DNA from: Mycolicibacterium pyrenivorans
Lineage (GTDB): Bacteria; Actinomycetota; Actinomycetes; Mycobacteriales; Mycobacteriaceae
Reading direction: 5' to 3'
Length of the DNA stretch: 63,040 nucleotides
NCBI RefSeq assembly: GCF_025821625.1
Contig: NZ_JACKSH010000039.1
Location: 1 to 63,040 of the forward strand
Part shown: positions 33,191 to 41,201 of the stretch, piece after piece
Position numbering within the stretch: position 1 is the first letter of the stretch
Layout: each line of letters opens with the position of its first letter
Position numbers and translations under genes: made by a program
Notes under the pieces: model-generated
The model's input: the letters and a program-made list of their open reading frames with translations, nothing else
Database searches by the model: none
What the model was told of the DNA's origin: nothing

Positions 33191-34819
33191 CTAGAGGCCG
33201 ATCGCGGCGGCTGCGCTGTCGGTCTCCCGCCAGCGACGGAGGTCGGACCCCGGCGCCCACGTCGAGTGGGTACCACTCGAGATTCGTTCGGGCAGCTGGA
33301 GTTTGCATACCGGCCCGTCGCCGAGCCGGGCCGCGTCGAACACCAGGCAGTACGACGCGTCGGCGCCCATGTCAGTGGTCAGGGTCACCAGGTAGCCGTC
33401 GTCTTCGGCGGCGACATGTGACCGCGGAGCCGCTCCGGCGGCGACATGTGACCGCGGAGCCGCTCCGGCGGCGACATGTGACCGCGGAGCCGCTCCGGCG
33501 GCGACATGTGACCGGGGCGCCATCGCCGTCTCGCTGCCGAAGACACCGTCGCCGAAGCCGAAACGTTCCTCGGCGCCGGTCGCGAGGTCGTGGCGGACCA
33601 GGCCGTCGAACAGGAACCAGCCGGGCTTTCCGGTCGCCGCGTAGATGTAGCGGTAGTCGCGCCCGGCGAATCCGGCGTTGATCATGCCGAATTCGGTGAT
33701 GCTGTCCGACAACTGTTCTTCGCGGACCTGCCCGGTGACCAGGTTGAAGCGCCAGCGGTGCAGCCGGGTCTGCATGCCGTCCAGGGACAGGCCCCGGAAC
33801 ACCTGCTGCCACTTGCGGCTCATCCCGTTGTCGAATCCCTCGGCGGGCTGGGGGTCGCCCTGGAAGAACCCGTCGAGCACGATCTCGTCGCCGTCCTCGT
33901 AGGCGTTGGGGAAGTGGAGCACATACGTGGGGTCGGCCTCGAACCACCTGATCTGCGAGGTGTCCCCGTGGCGCGGGATGACCGCGAACCGGGACGCCAT
34001 GTCGTGGTGGTACTTGGGGAAATGGATGTTGTGTTCGAGCAGCGCCGGATCCCAGAAGAGCGGAAAGTCGTTGAGTATCAGGTAATTCTCGGTGAACGCC
34101 ATGTCGTGCGGCAACCGCGGCCCCGGCAGCGGGACGTCGACACGGTGCACCACCTCGCCGGCGTCGCTGACGACGCCGTATCGCATGTAGGGGGCGTCCT
34201 TGCTGTAGCTGAAGTACAGCAGCTCGCCGGTGCGGTCGTCGACCTTCGGGTGGGCGGACACCCCCCAGTCGGACGGGAAAGCGCCGCGCCAGTCCTCCTT
34301 GCCGAGGGCGGCACCGGTGCACGGGTCGGTGCGGTAGAGGTCACCGCACTGGTAGTGACTGGTCAGTGCGGTTCCCCGGTGCACGACGACGTCGGTCGAG
34401 GACGCGTCCTTCATCAGAGTCCTTGCGCCCCAGCCGTAGTCGCGGCGGGCGAGTTCGACGGGTTCGGCGATGCCCGGCCACAGCGGCCCGCCTTCCGCGT
34501 TCTCCTCGTTGAACGCGTCGGTACGGACGAACCTGTTGCGGTAGAAGGCTTTCCCGTCGCGGAATCCGACGATGTGCAGCATCCCGTCACCGTCGAACGG
34601 GTGGTAGTACTTCAGCGCGGGGTGCAACGGGTTCTCGGTGTTGCGCAGGTACACACCGTCGAGATCGGGCGGGATCTCACCCGCGACGACTGTGAGGTCG
34701 TCATCGTCCCATTCGGTGGTCTGAGGTCGCCATGGACCGGTGCGGTAGGGGTGATCGTCATCTTCGGGCAAGGTGGACAAGAACTTGCCGACGACCTCGG
34801 GGTGGGTGTGAAGCCTCAT
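33191..34819 (-). CDS. Carotenoid cleavage oxygenase family protein (RPE65/lignostilbene dioxygenase)
   Basis: 542 residues. Family features: GVYLRNTENPLHPALKYYHP with HPFDGDGMLH, SAHPKVDDRTGELLYFSY, RLPHDMAFTENYLILNDFPL and VLHFPNAYEDGDEIVLDGF, supplying His ligands of the Fe(II) propeller site; the last His is in GTHSTWAPGS at the C-terminus. It cleaves a C=C bond of carotenoids, apocarotenoids or stilbenes with O2. A 30-bp repeat encodes three to four copies of SHVAAGAAPR before EDDGYLVTL, an insertion not expected in the family. ATG 34819 overlaps the thiolase stop (ATGA). Confidence 0.9.
   Translation of the reverse strand: MRLHTHPEVVGKFLSTLPEDDDHPYRTGPWRPQTTEWDDDDLTVVAGEIPPDLDGVYLRNTENPLHPALKYYHPFDGDGMLHIVGFRDGKAFYRNRFVRTDAFNEENAEGGPLWPGIAEPVELARRDYGWGARTLMKDASSTDVVVHRGTALTSHYQCGDLYRTDPCTGAALGKEDWRGAFPSDWGVSAHPKVDDRTGELLYFSYSKDAPYMRYGVVSDAGEVVHRVDVPLPGPRLPHDMAFTENYLILNDFPLFWDPALLEHNIHFPKYHHDMASRFAVIPRHGDTSQIRWFEADPTYVLHFPNAYEDGDEIVLDGFFQGDPQPAEGFDNGMSRKWQQVFRGLSLDGMQTRLHRWRFNLVTGQVREEQLSDSITEFGMINAGFAGRDYRYIYAATGKPGWFLFDGLVRHDLATGAEERFGFGDGVFGSETAMAPRSHVAAGAAPRSHVAAGAAPRSHVAAGAAPRSHVAAEDDGYLVTLTTDMGADASYCLVFDAARLGDGPVCKLQLPERISSGTHSTWAPGSDLRRWRETDSAAAAIGL
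33411..33521. repeat. In-frame 30-bp coding minisatellite
   Basis: Three exact 30-bp units at 33411-33440, 33441-33470 and 33471-33500 followed by a partial fourth to about 33521. On the coding (minus) strand each encodes ten residues of the type SHVAAGAAPR. The units are identical, indicating a recent expansion, and the period preserves the reading frame of the carotenoid oxygenase. Confidence 0.95.
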
Positions 34820-36033
34820 GGTGTCCTCCCGACGACGAAGCTGACGGTGGTGGCGGTGCTGCCACCGAAGTTGAGTATTGCGAACATCTTTGCGTCTTCG
34901 ACTTGACAGTCGCCCGCGGTGCCACTGACCTGCCGGGCCGCGTCCAGCAGCATCCGCACCCCGGTGGCTCCGACGGGATGACCGCCGCCGATCAGGCCGC
35001 CGCTGGGGTTGATGGGCAGGCGGCCGCCGATGTCGATCTCACCGTTCTCGATGGCTTTCCAAGACTCGCCGGGGCCCGTCAGCCCGATATGGTCGATCGC
35101 CAGGTATTCGCTTGGAGTGAAGCAGTCGTGCACCTCGAACCCGTCGACGTCGTCGAGGGTGATGCGAGCGCGGTCGAAGGCGTCGAGGACGGTCGTGCGC
35201 ACGTGCGGGAGCACATAGGGCTCATCGCGGGAACGGTCGAGTTTCTGGCGCAGGCCGAGGCCGACGGTGCGGTGGCCCCAGCCGTCGATCCTGCCGAGGG
35301 GCCGAGCCCCGGGATGGTCGCGCAACCAGTCGTCGCTGACCAGCACGACGCCCGCGCCGCCGTCGGTGATCTGGCTGCAGTCGAAGCGCCGCAGCCGGCC
35401 CTCGATGACGGGGTTCTGGACCTCGTCGTCGGTCAGCGGCGTGGGAACGGCCCAGTCGCGGGTCTGCGCCTTCGGGTTGCGCCGGGCATTGGCGAAGTTG
35501 AGCTCCGCGATGGCTCTCAGGTGGGTCTCGTCGAGACCGTATCGGCGGTCGTACTCGGCGGCGACGCTGTCGAACATGTGCGGCCACATGAACCTGGCGT
35601 CCTGGCCTTCGTGGCCGGTCCACGCCGCCGCGCCGAGGATCGTCGTCGCGGCGTCCCCTGGCACGGTCTTCTCCAGTTCGATCCCCACCACGAGCGCCGT
35701 CCGGTACGCGCCGGAGCGGAGGTCGGCGATCGCCGCCAGTGCCGCGGCGCTTCCCGACGCGCACGCGGCTTCGTGGCGGAGCGCGGGGGTGCCCCACAGT
35801 CCGTCGCTCACGGTGGCCGGCATGGCCCCGAGGTGCCCCTGACGGGTGAACAGTTCGCCGAAGGCGTTGCCGACGTGCACGACGTCGATGTCGGCGGCGT
35901 CGACACGCGCTGCTTCAAGCGCATTCTCGACGACTTCGCTGGTCAGGTCCGCGAAGCCGAGACCCTCTCGGTCGAAGTTGCGAGCGAAATCACTCTGATA
36001 TCCGCCGAGAATCCATACGTGCGGCGCACCCAT
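34816..36033 (-). CDS. Thiolase-family acetyl-CoA acetyltransferase (SCPx-like)
   Basis: 405 residues from ATG 36033. GYQSDFARNFDREG opens the protein, HEAACASGSAALAAIADLRS holds the active-site Cys, and EVHDCFTPSEYLAIDHIGL, NPSGGLIGGGHPVGATG (catalytic His region) and a degenerate C-terminus follow the pattern of SCP2/lipid-transfer type thiolases rather than classical FadA. It probably cleaves 3-ketoacyl-CoA. A TACCGT element ends 7 nt upstream of this ATG, indicating a leaderless transcript; the in-frame start at 36042 would lie inside that element. Heads the thiolase - carotenoid oxygenase - HxlR operon. Confidence 0.9.
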   Translation of the reverse strand: MGAPHVWILGGYQSDFARNFDREGLGFADLTSEVVENALEAARVDAADIDVVHVGNAFGELFTRQGHLGAMPATVSDGLWGTPALRHEAACASGSAAALAAIADLRSGAYRTALVVGIELEKTVPGDAATTILGAAAWTGHEGQDARFMWPHMFDSVAAEYDRRYGLDETHLRAIAELNFANARRNPKAQTRDWAVPTPLTDDEVQNPVIEGRLRRFDCSQITDGGAGVVLVSDDWLRDHPGARPLGRIDGWGHRTVGLGLRQKLDRSRDEPYVLPHVRTTVLDAFDRARITLDDVDGFEVHDCFTPSEYLAIDHIGLTGPGESWKAIENGEIDIGGRLPINPSGGLIGGGHPVGATGVRMLLDAARQVSGTAGDCQVEDAKMFAILNFGGSTATTVSFVVGRTP

Positions 36034-36040
36034 GCCCAGC

Positions 36041-36046
36041 ACGGTA
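36041..36046 (-). promoter_or_regulatory. -10 element TACCGT of the thiolase operon
   Basis: On the minus strand TACCGT is followed by 7 nt and the ATG at 36033, the same geometry as the other leaderless genes in the window. Confidence 0.5.
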
Positions 36047-36117
36047 CTACAACTAACAGAGTGACTGAAGGAGGGGGACGGCCCCGCCGGCTGCAGGTCT
36101 GAACCGACGGAACCTGA

Positions 36118-36145
36118 CAGAGGTGACGGTCGACCGTCACATCTG
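36118..36145. promoter_or_regulatory. 28-bp palindrome with perfect 18-bp core
   Basis: GTGACGGTCGACCGTCAC at 36123-36140 is a perfect palindrome; after one mismatch on each side the arms CAGA and TCTG (36118-36121, 36142-36145) extend it to 28 bp. It lies midway between the divergent thiolase and GAF-ANTAR genes, so it could be a dimeric repressor operator or, on the plus-strand transcript, a hairpin before the ANTAR gene. Confidence 0.7.
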
Positions 36146-36229
36146 TCTCAGGGCTGCATTGCCCACGCCGGGGCACCGCAAACACCTGTCAGGTGTACTC
36201 CGCGGGCGGCATGGGGGATTGTGGGCGGT

Positions 36230-36916
36230 ATGACCGAATCGCTGAACCACGATCTGGCGCACAGGATGGCCGAGCTGGCCCGTACGGTGGCCTCGCCGCG
36301 GCGCGTCGAGGACGTGCTGTCCGACGTCACCGCCGAGGCCAAGAAGCTGATCCCCGGGGTGGACGCCGCGGGGGTGCTGTTGATCGGCAAGGCAGGCAGG
36401 TTCGAGTCGCTGGCGGCCACGTCGGACCTACCTCATCGCTTGGACGAGCTGCAGATGGAATATCGCGAGGGGCCCTGCGTGCAGGCTGCCCTCGACGACC
36501 TCATCGTCCGCAGCGACGATTTCCGCACCGAGCAACGCTGGCCGATGTACTCGGCCGCCGCCGTCGAGCTCGGAGTGCTCAGTGGGGTGTCGTTCAAGCT
36601 CTACACGAGCTCCCAGACCGCCGGCGCGCTGAACCTGTTCGCGTTCGAGCCGAATGCGTTCGACGCCGAGGCGGAGACGATCGGGGCGGTGCTGGCGGCG
36701 CACGCCGCGGCGGCCATCCTGGCCAGCAGGCAGAACGAGCAGCTGGAGTCCGCGCTGTCCACCAGGGACCGCATCGGGCAGGCCAAGGGCATCATCATGG
36801 AGCGCTACAACGTCGACGACGTCAAGGCCTTCGACATGCTGCGCAAGCTGTCGCAGGACAGCAACACCCGGTTGACCGAGGTCGCGGCGAGGGTGATCGA
36901 GACGCGGGGGCAGTGA
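36230..36916 (+). CDS. GAF-ANTAR domain RNA-binding antiterminator
   Basis: 228 residues. Residues about 10-160 form a GAF sensor domain (GVDAAGVLLIGKAGRFESLA, YREGPCVQAALDD, SFKLYTSSQTAGALNLFAF). The C-terminal 60 residues are an ANTAR domain: STRDRIGQAKGIIMERYNVD and AFDMLRKLSQDSNTRLTEVA. ANTAR proteins bind paired RNA hexaloop hairpins and prevent termination in the leaders of target mRNAs. In mycobacteria these proteins act in trans on lipid-metabolism and redox genes. ATG 36230 is the start; a GTG nine nt upstream is possible. Confidence 0.93.
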   Translation: MTESLNHDLAHRMAELARTVASPRRVEDVLSDVTAEAKKLIPGVDAAGVLLIGKAGRFESLAATSDLPHRLDELQMEYREGPCVQAALDDLIVRSDDFRTEQRWPMYSAAAVELGVLSGVSFKLYTSSQTAGALNLFAFEPNAFDAEAETIGAVLAAHAAAAILASRQNEQLESALSTRDRIGQAKGIIMERYNVDDVKAFDMLRKLSQDSNTRLTEVAARVIETRGQ

Positions 36917-36927
36917 CCGCGCGCTGT

Positions 36928-37437
36928 TCAGCGTGAATCGACGCTCTGGTCTCCGACCACGGCGAGGAGTCGCAGGTCTTCCAGCGCCGACGAACCCGGA
37001 GGCGGGGTGAGCACCACCAGATGCTGGTTGTCCGCGGTCGCGAGCACCTCGCAGTCCAGCGTGATCGCTCCCACGCTCGTCAGGAACGTCTTTCGCTGCA
37101 TCCGCCGGACTGCCACCTCATGACGCGCCCAGAGTTCGGCGAATTCGGTGCTGCGCTCCAGGAGGCCGCCGACGAGTGCCCGCATGTCGGCGTCGTTGCG
37201 CCTGCGTGCCCACGCGGCCCGCAGGTCGGCCACCATGGTGCGGCCGTGCTCGTCGTGGTCAGCGGCTGGTGCCGCCTCGCGGATGCGGGGATCGGTGAGC
37301 CACTTCCAGGCTATGCTGGATGCCAATCCCGTTCCGTCGCCGACACTCTCACGGGTCAGCGCCTTCGACAGCGTGTTCTGCGCCAGCAGGATGTAGGTGT
37401 CCGAGCAGACGAACGCCGCCATCCCGTCGCGATCCAT
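36928..37437 (-). CDS. MmyB-type ligand-binding domain protein lacking its HTH
   Basis: 169 residues corresponding only to the MmyB-like transcription-regulator ligand-binding domain: SIAWKWLTDPRIREAA, DHDEHGRTMVADLRAAWARR, LLERSTEFAELWARHEVAVR and TLDCEVLATADNQHLVVLTP. Full-length members (about 260-290 residues) start with an XRE-type helix-turn-helix, absent here: the ATG at 37437 begins at MDRDGMAAFVCSD and sequence upstream in the frame is unrelated. It may be a 5'-truncated gene or a DNA-binding-deficient ligand-binding protein. Convergent with the ANTAR gene and divergent from a broken aldo/keto reductase. Confidence 0.75.
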   Translation of the reverse strand: MDRDGMAAFVCSDTYILLAQNTLSKALTRESVGDGTGLASSIAWKWLTDPRIREAAPAADHDEHGRTMVADLRAAWARRRNDADMRALVGGLLERSTEFAELWARHEVAVRRMQRKTFLTSVGAITLDCEVLATADNQHLVVLTPPPGSSALEDLRLLAVVGDQSVDSR

Positions 37438-37537
37438 CAGCCCATTGTCACCGACCGGAGGTCGCGCAGACAGGGAGTCGGAGTCCCTGGTCGAACGGGT
37501 CGTGGTAGCGCTGCGCATTTCGACGAACACTGGCCGC

Positions 37538-38436
37538 ATGCAAGCAAAGACACTGGGAACTCTGACGACATCGGCGATCGGCCTCGGCTGCATGGGAATG
37601 TCTGGGGCCTACGGCGAAGCGGACCGCGGCGAGAGCATCGCCACCGTGCGTACCGCGCTGGAGGTGGGCATCACGCTGCTCGACACCGCCGACTTCTACA
37701 GCATGGGACACAACGAACAGCTTCTCGCAGACGCCCTGCGGGACGTGCCGCGAGACGCCTGCCAACTCAGCGTGAAGGTCGACGCCCAGATCGGCACCGA
37801 CGGATCCTGGCACGGCTTCGATGCCCGTCCTGCGGCGGTGAAGACCGCGGCTGCGTACACGCTGCAGCGTCTCGGCACCGACCACATCGACATCTACCGG
37901 CCCGCACGCCTGGATCCCGCCGTGCCGATCGAGGACACCGTCGGCGCCATCGGAGAACTCGTCGACGCCGGCTACGTGCGCCACATCGGACTGTCGGAGG
38001 TCGGGTCCGACACGATCGGTCGCGCGGCGGCGGTCAGGCCGATCAGCGACCTGCAGATCGAGTACTCGCTGGCTTCCCGCGGAATCGAGGACGGAATCCT
38101 CGACACCTGCCGCGAACTCGGTATCGGCGTGACGGCCTACGGGTTCTCTCGCGCGGGCTGATCAGTGGCCACTGGACGAAATCATCTGGAGGACAGGGAG
38201 ACTCGCGCAGCATTGGACCACGCTTCTGCGGAGGCAATCTCGACCGTAACCTGGTGCTGGTCGAGGCGCTTCGCGGTGTCGCCGACGAACTCGGAATCAC
38301 CGTCGCCCAGTCGGCGATCGCGTGGGTGGCCTCGCGCGGGCGCGACATCGTGCCGTTGATCATGCGACACCGAGCACCACCGATTCTCGATCATTGCAGC
38401 CGAATAATCGCCGAGCACGTTGACACGCGGAACTAG
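37538..38436 (+). pseudogene. Frameshifted aldo/keto reductase
   Basis: From ATG 37538 the protein reads as an aldo/keto reductase (SAIGLGCMGMSGAYG, LLDTADFYSMGHNEQLL, GYVRHIGLSEVG, LQIEYSLASRGIEDGILDTC) but hits a TGA at 38159-38161 after GVTAYGFSRAG. The missing continuation, SRGLISGHW then GPRFCGGNLDRNLVLVEALR and AIAWVASRGRDIVPLI, is in the next frame. The break is at a CGCGCG run near 38149-38154; removing one CG would restore the frame. The end (after VPLI) also diverges from the family. So this is probably a non-functional gene with at least one dinucleotide insertion and a degraded 3' end. Confidence 0.85.
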
Positions 38437-38543
38437 TGTGGACGCACTGCGGACGGCACAAACCGCGCAGAGGAGTACCGACGGCACCCACGCCGCCGAC
38501 AACTTCTCAGATGAAGGGGAGCGGGACGTTTCCCGGAGCTGCG

Positions 38544-39311
38544 TCAGCGAAACCGTCTGCGATACCGCTCAGCCGAATCGTCGCGGACGGCGGTTGCGAA
38601 GTCCAGGCGCTCATCTCGCAGGTATCCCACCACGCCAAGCGCGGTGGCAAGGGCGCCAGCCACCCAGGCCGTCCATGCGAGGCTGTCCGCGGTGAACCCA
38701 GCCACCCAGGGAGACAAGAACAGTGCGAATCCCGTGATGCCGAGCGTCAGGAAGTTGTGGGTGGGCTCGGAGGCGAGCAGTGACCAGACGGCGACCACGG
38801 CGATCAGCCCGCCCAGACCGATGGTGACTGCGGTTCCGGCTGCCGTCGAGCGGAACGCGATACCCAGAAGCACGCTGGCGAGACCGATGATCAATGCCAT
38901 CCGCCCGATCAAAAAACTCCAGGGGTGTCGCAGCTGTTGGCTGTCTCCCAACTCGGTGATGCCGTACTCGGTCGGCGTTCTGTCATGCGTCCAGGCGAAG
39001 CCACCGAGGATTATGGCGAGGCCCCCAGCCACCCAGCACGTCCAGGAGGCCCCCCGGTCGAAGTTGTAGGGGTTGCCAACGAACGGAACGGTGAACATGG
39101 CCAGGCCGACGAGGAGCAGGCCCCAGTGATCGGGGGTCCGGTTGTGGGCGAGGACTGACAGTGCCCCGAAGAAGGCGATGAAGGCGCCGAAGCCGAATGC
39201 GAATCCCTGTCCCGCCTGAGTCGAACTGACGGCGAACGCCGACACGACGGCGCATACGCCGATGGCTATTGCAGCCCAACCGATCCAGGTCTTCGAATTC
39301 ACAAGTAACAC
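38544..39311 (-). CDS. SPW-repeat-like polytopic membrane protein
   Basis: 255 residues with about eight hydrophobic spans in two similar halves: WIGWAAIAIGVCAVVSAFAV, FGFGAFIAFFGALSVLAH, WGLLLVGLAMFTVPFVG, then after a soluble stretch ALIIGLASVLLGIAF, GLGGLIAVVAVWSLLA, LTLGITGFALFLSPWVAGF and AWVAGALATALGVVGYL. The two-fold repeat with SPW-like motif (FLSPWVAGF; FTVPFVGNP) suggests the SPW-repeat family. Function unknown. GTG 39311 or GTG 39302 are possible starts. Confidence 0.75.
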   Translation of the reverse strand: MLLVNSKTWIGWAAIAIGVCAVVSAFAVSSTQAGQGFAFGFGAFIAFFGALSVLAHNRTPDHWGLLLVGLAMFTVPFVGNPYNFDRGASWTCWVAGGLAIILGGFAWTHDRTPTEYGITELGDSQQLRHPWSFLIGRMALIIGLASVLLGIAFRSTAAGTAVTIGLGGLIAVVAVWSLLASEPTHNFLTLGITGFALFLSPWVAGFTADSLAWTAWVAGALATALGVVGYLRDERLDFATAVRDDSAERYRRRFR

Positions 39312-39338
39312 TTAACACCGTTGTCGTCAGAACGCTAG

Positions 39339-39650
39339 GGACCAACGGGGTACCTGAAACGCGAAGATAGGGCGAAGACCGAGTCCGGTCTGCGGACCGT
39401 GACGCTCCCCAAGTTCAGCGTCAAGGTGCTCGAAGACCGCAAGGGCCGGGCGTTCGTCAGCGAACAGCCGATGATCTCCCGTCATCCACGGGCGGTGGCG
39501 CGGTCCCGACAACTTCAACGCGACGTGGGCGAAAGTGCGCGCGGCGCTTGGCGCAGCCGAAATGAGTTCGCATGGTTATCCGATGACGGTGGCGACCTTG
39601 CTCTTGCATCGCTGACGTTCTCGACGAGGTCGCCGTCAAAAGTGTTGAAT
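39339..39650 (+). pseudogene. Remnant of a tyrosine (phage-type) integrase catalytic domain
   Basis: Frame 1 of the remnant (39339-about 39480) reads GYLKREDRAKTESGLRTVTL then PKFSVKVLEDRKG, the beta-sheet part of an integrase catalytic domain. After a frame change near 39490 it reads WRGPDNFNATWAKVRAALGA then EMSSHGYPMTVATLLLH and stops at about 39612. Actinobacterial integrases have DNFN..W..VRA.LG....TSH.FRKTVAT here, so HxxR has become HGYP and the rest of the catalytic domain with the Tyr is lost. Two or more frameshifts are needed. It ends about 70 bp from the 3' end of tRNA-Arg(CCT), the typical place for an integrated-element integrase. Confidence 0.75.
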
Positions 39651-39718
39651 AAGTGACGATCGGGCAGTCTGACGGCGCAGTAGGAGCGACCGACGACACC
39701 GTTGAGCTGGAAAATCAG

Positions 39719-39791
39719 TGCCCCCGGCATGATTCGAACATGCGACACCGGCTTTAGGAGAGCCGTGCTCTATCCCCTGAGCTACGGGGGC
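39719..39791 (-). tRNA. tRNA-Arg (anticodon CCT)
   Basis: Minus strand begins GCCCCCGTAGCTCAGGGGAT and folds as a 73-nt cloverleaf. Acceptor stem GCCCCCG/CGGGGGC, D-arm GCTC...GAGC, anticodon stem CGGCT/AGCCG around loop CTCCTAA (anticodon CCT, reading AGG), T-arm GCATG-TTCGAAT-CATGC. The discriminator base is A and the 3' CCA is not encoded. The 3' end faces the decayed integrase. Confidence 0.97.
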
Positions 39792-39890
39792 TGACCGCTG
39801 GCAGCTTACCCGGCAGATGGGAAAGCCCCACAACGACAACGGAGCCTGATCAGGTTATGGCAAAAGTGTCAAAACATCTGCCGCGGGCGG

Positions 39891-39896
39891 TAGCGT
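39891..39896 (+). promoter_or_regulatory. -10 element TAGCGT of a leaderless gene
   Basis: TAGCGT ends 7 nt before GTG 39904; an earlier in-frame GTG at 39895 would lie inside the element, which favours 39904 as the start. Confidence 0.55.
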
Positions 39897-39903
39897 GCCA
39901 GCC

Positions 39904-40602
39904 GTGGAGCTGACACTGCAACGCATCGGCGCCTGGTCGGGCACCGTGATGATCCTTCTCTACGGCGCCAGCTTCTCCGGAATCGCACAACTCTTCCCGC
40001 CGCTGTCACCGGCGGCCCCCGCCGACGAGATCGCTGCGTTCTTCGTCGAGCACAAGCTGTGGATCCGGTTCGGTGTCTCCGGCGCACTGCTCAGCGCGGT
40101 GCTGGCCCTCCCGTTCCTGGCCGCCATCGTCCTGCGCATCCGCCGGGCCGAAGGCGGCTGGGGCATGCTGTCGATGACCCAGCTGATGGCCGCGACGATC
40201 TTCGTGCCCGCGCTGCTGTTCCCGCAGTTCTTCCTCGGCGTGGCCGCCTACCGACCCGAAGAGCGCTCCGCCGAACTCACCCAGGCGCTCAACGACGTGT
40301 TCTGGCTGTGGTTCATCGGCATCGTCGGCACCATCATCGTCCAGAACATCACCCTGGCGATCGCGTCGTTCGTCGACAAGGCCGACCCGCCGACCTTTCC
40401 GCGCTGGTACGGCTACCTCAACCTGTGGGTGGCCACGCTGTCGCTGCCCGGCTGTGTGGTCGTCGTGTTCAATGACGGCCCGCTGGCCTGGAACGGCGTA
40501 TTCGCGTTCTACATACCGGGTCTGGTCCTGGTGGTGTGGCTCTTCTCCACCACCGCGGTGATGCTGAAGTCCATCAAGGCAGAGCAGGCCCAACTGGCGT
40601 GA
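39904..40602 (+). CDS. Six-helix membrane protein linked to oxidase subunits
   Basis: 232 residues with about six membrane spans, for example GTVMILLYGASFSGIAQLF, FGVSGALLSAVLALPFLAAI, LMAATIFVPALLFPQFFLGV, LWFIGIVGTIIVQNITLAIA, LWVATLSLPGCVVVVF and FYIPGLVLVVWLF. I do not recognise the family. Its stop overlaps the start of a cytochrome oxidase subunit III-like gene, and a subunit IV-like gene follows, so it is probably part of the same membrane complex. Confidence 0.75.
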   Translation: MELTLQRIGAWSGTVMILLYGASFSGIAQLFPPLSPAAPADEIAAFFVEHKLWIRFGVSGALLSAVLALPFLAAIVLRIRRAEGGWGMLSMTQLMAATIFVPALLFPQFFLGVAAYRPEERSAELTQALNDVFWLWFIGIVGTIIVQNITLAIASFVDKADPPTFPRWYGYLNLWVATLSLPGCVVVVFNDGPLAWNGVFAFYIPGLVLVVWLFSTTAVMLKSIKAEQAQLA

Positions 40603-41201
40603 CAGAGACCGTCAAGTCACCCGCGCCGCCGCAAGACCCGCGGCGAATCCCCGGCGAGAGCGGCACCTGGGTCTTCCTGTTCGGCGACATGCTCGTGTTC
40701 GGCGCCTTCTTCGTCACCTTCCTGGTCGAGCGGGCAGGGTCTCCTGCGACGCCCGGAACGTTCGACACCGCCAGGACCACGCTGCACATCGGCGTCGGTG
40801 TGTTCAACACCCTCGTCCTGCTCACCAGTTCGCTGTTCGTGGTGCTGGCGCTGGGTGCGATGCGCTCCGGCGCCAGGGCGATCGCCACCCGCGCCGTGGC
40901 CGCGGCGATCGCCTGCGGGCTGGTCTTCATCGCTCTCAAGGTGTTCGAGTACGTCTCGCTGGCCACCGCCGGACACGGACCGGGCGCCGACCCCTTCTAC
41001 CTCTACTACTTCATCCTCACCGGTTTGCACCTGTTCCACGTCTGCCTGGGCCTGGCCGCGCTGACCTTCGTGCTCACCCAGACCCGGCGCGCCGAACTCG
41101 GTTCCACCCGCACCGCGCTGGTCGAAGGTGCGGCCTGCTTCTGGCATCTGGTCGATCTGCTGTGGATCTTCCTGTTCGCACTGCTGTACCTGGTGAGCTG
41201 A
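40599..41201 (+). CDS. Heme-copper oxidase subunit III family protein (NorE-like)
   Basis: 200 residues from GTG 40599, overlapping the previous stop (GTGA). Five membrane spans are visible, including GTWVFLFGDMLVFGAFFVTF, FNTLVLLTSSLFVVLAL, VAAAIACGLVFIALKVFEYV (with the conserved Glu of helix III), YYFILTGLHLFHVCLGLAAL and FWHLVDLLWIFLFALLYLV. The GLHxxHV and WHxVDxxW motifs are diagnostic of subunit III/NorE. No catalytic subunit I is encoded in the window, so it must join an oxidase or NO reductase encoded elsewhere. Confidence 0.9.
   Translation: MTETVKSPAPPQDPRRIPGESGTWVFLFGDMLVFGAFFVTFLVERAGSPATPGTFDTARTTLHIGVGVFNTLVLLTSSLFVVLALGAMRSGARAIATRAVAAAIACGLVFIALKVFEYVSLATAGHGPGADPFYLYYFILTGLHLFHVCLGLAALTFVLTQTRRAELGSTRTALVEGAACFWHLVDLLWIFLFALLYLVS

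Noticed and set aside
33411..33521. CRISPR-like direct repeats
   Set aside because: Units are head-to-tail with no spacers, keep the reading frame and lie inside an intact enzyme gene; no cas genes are present.
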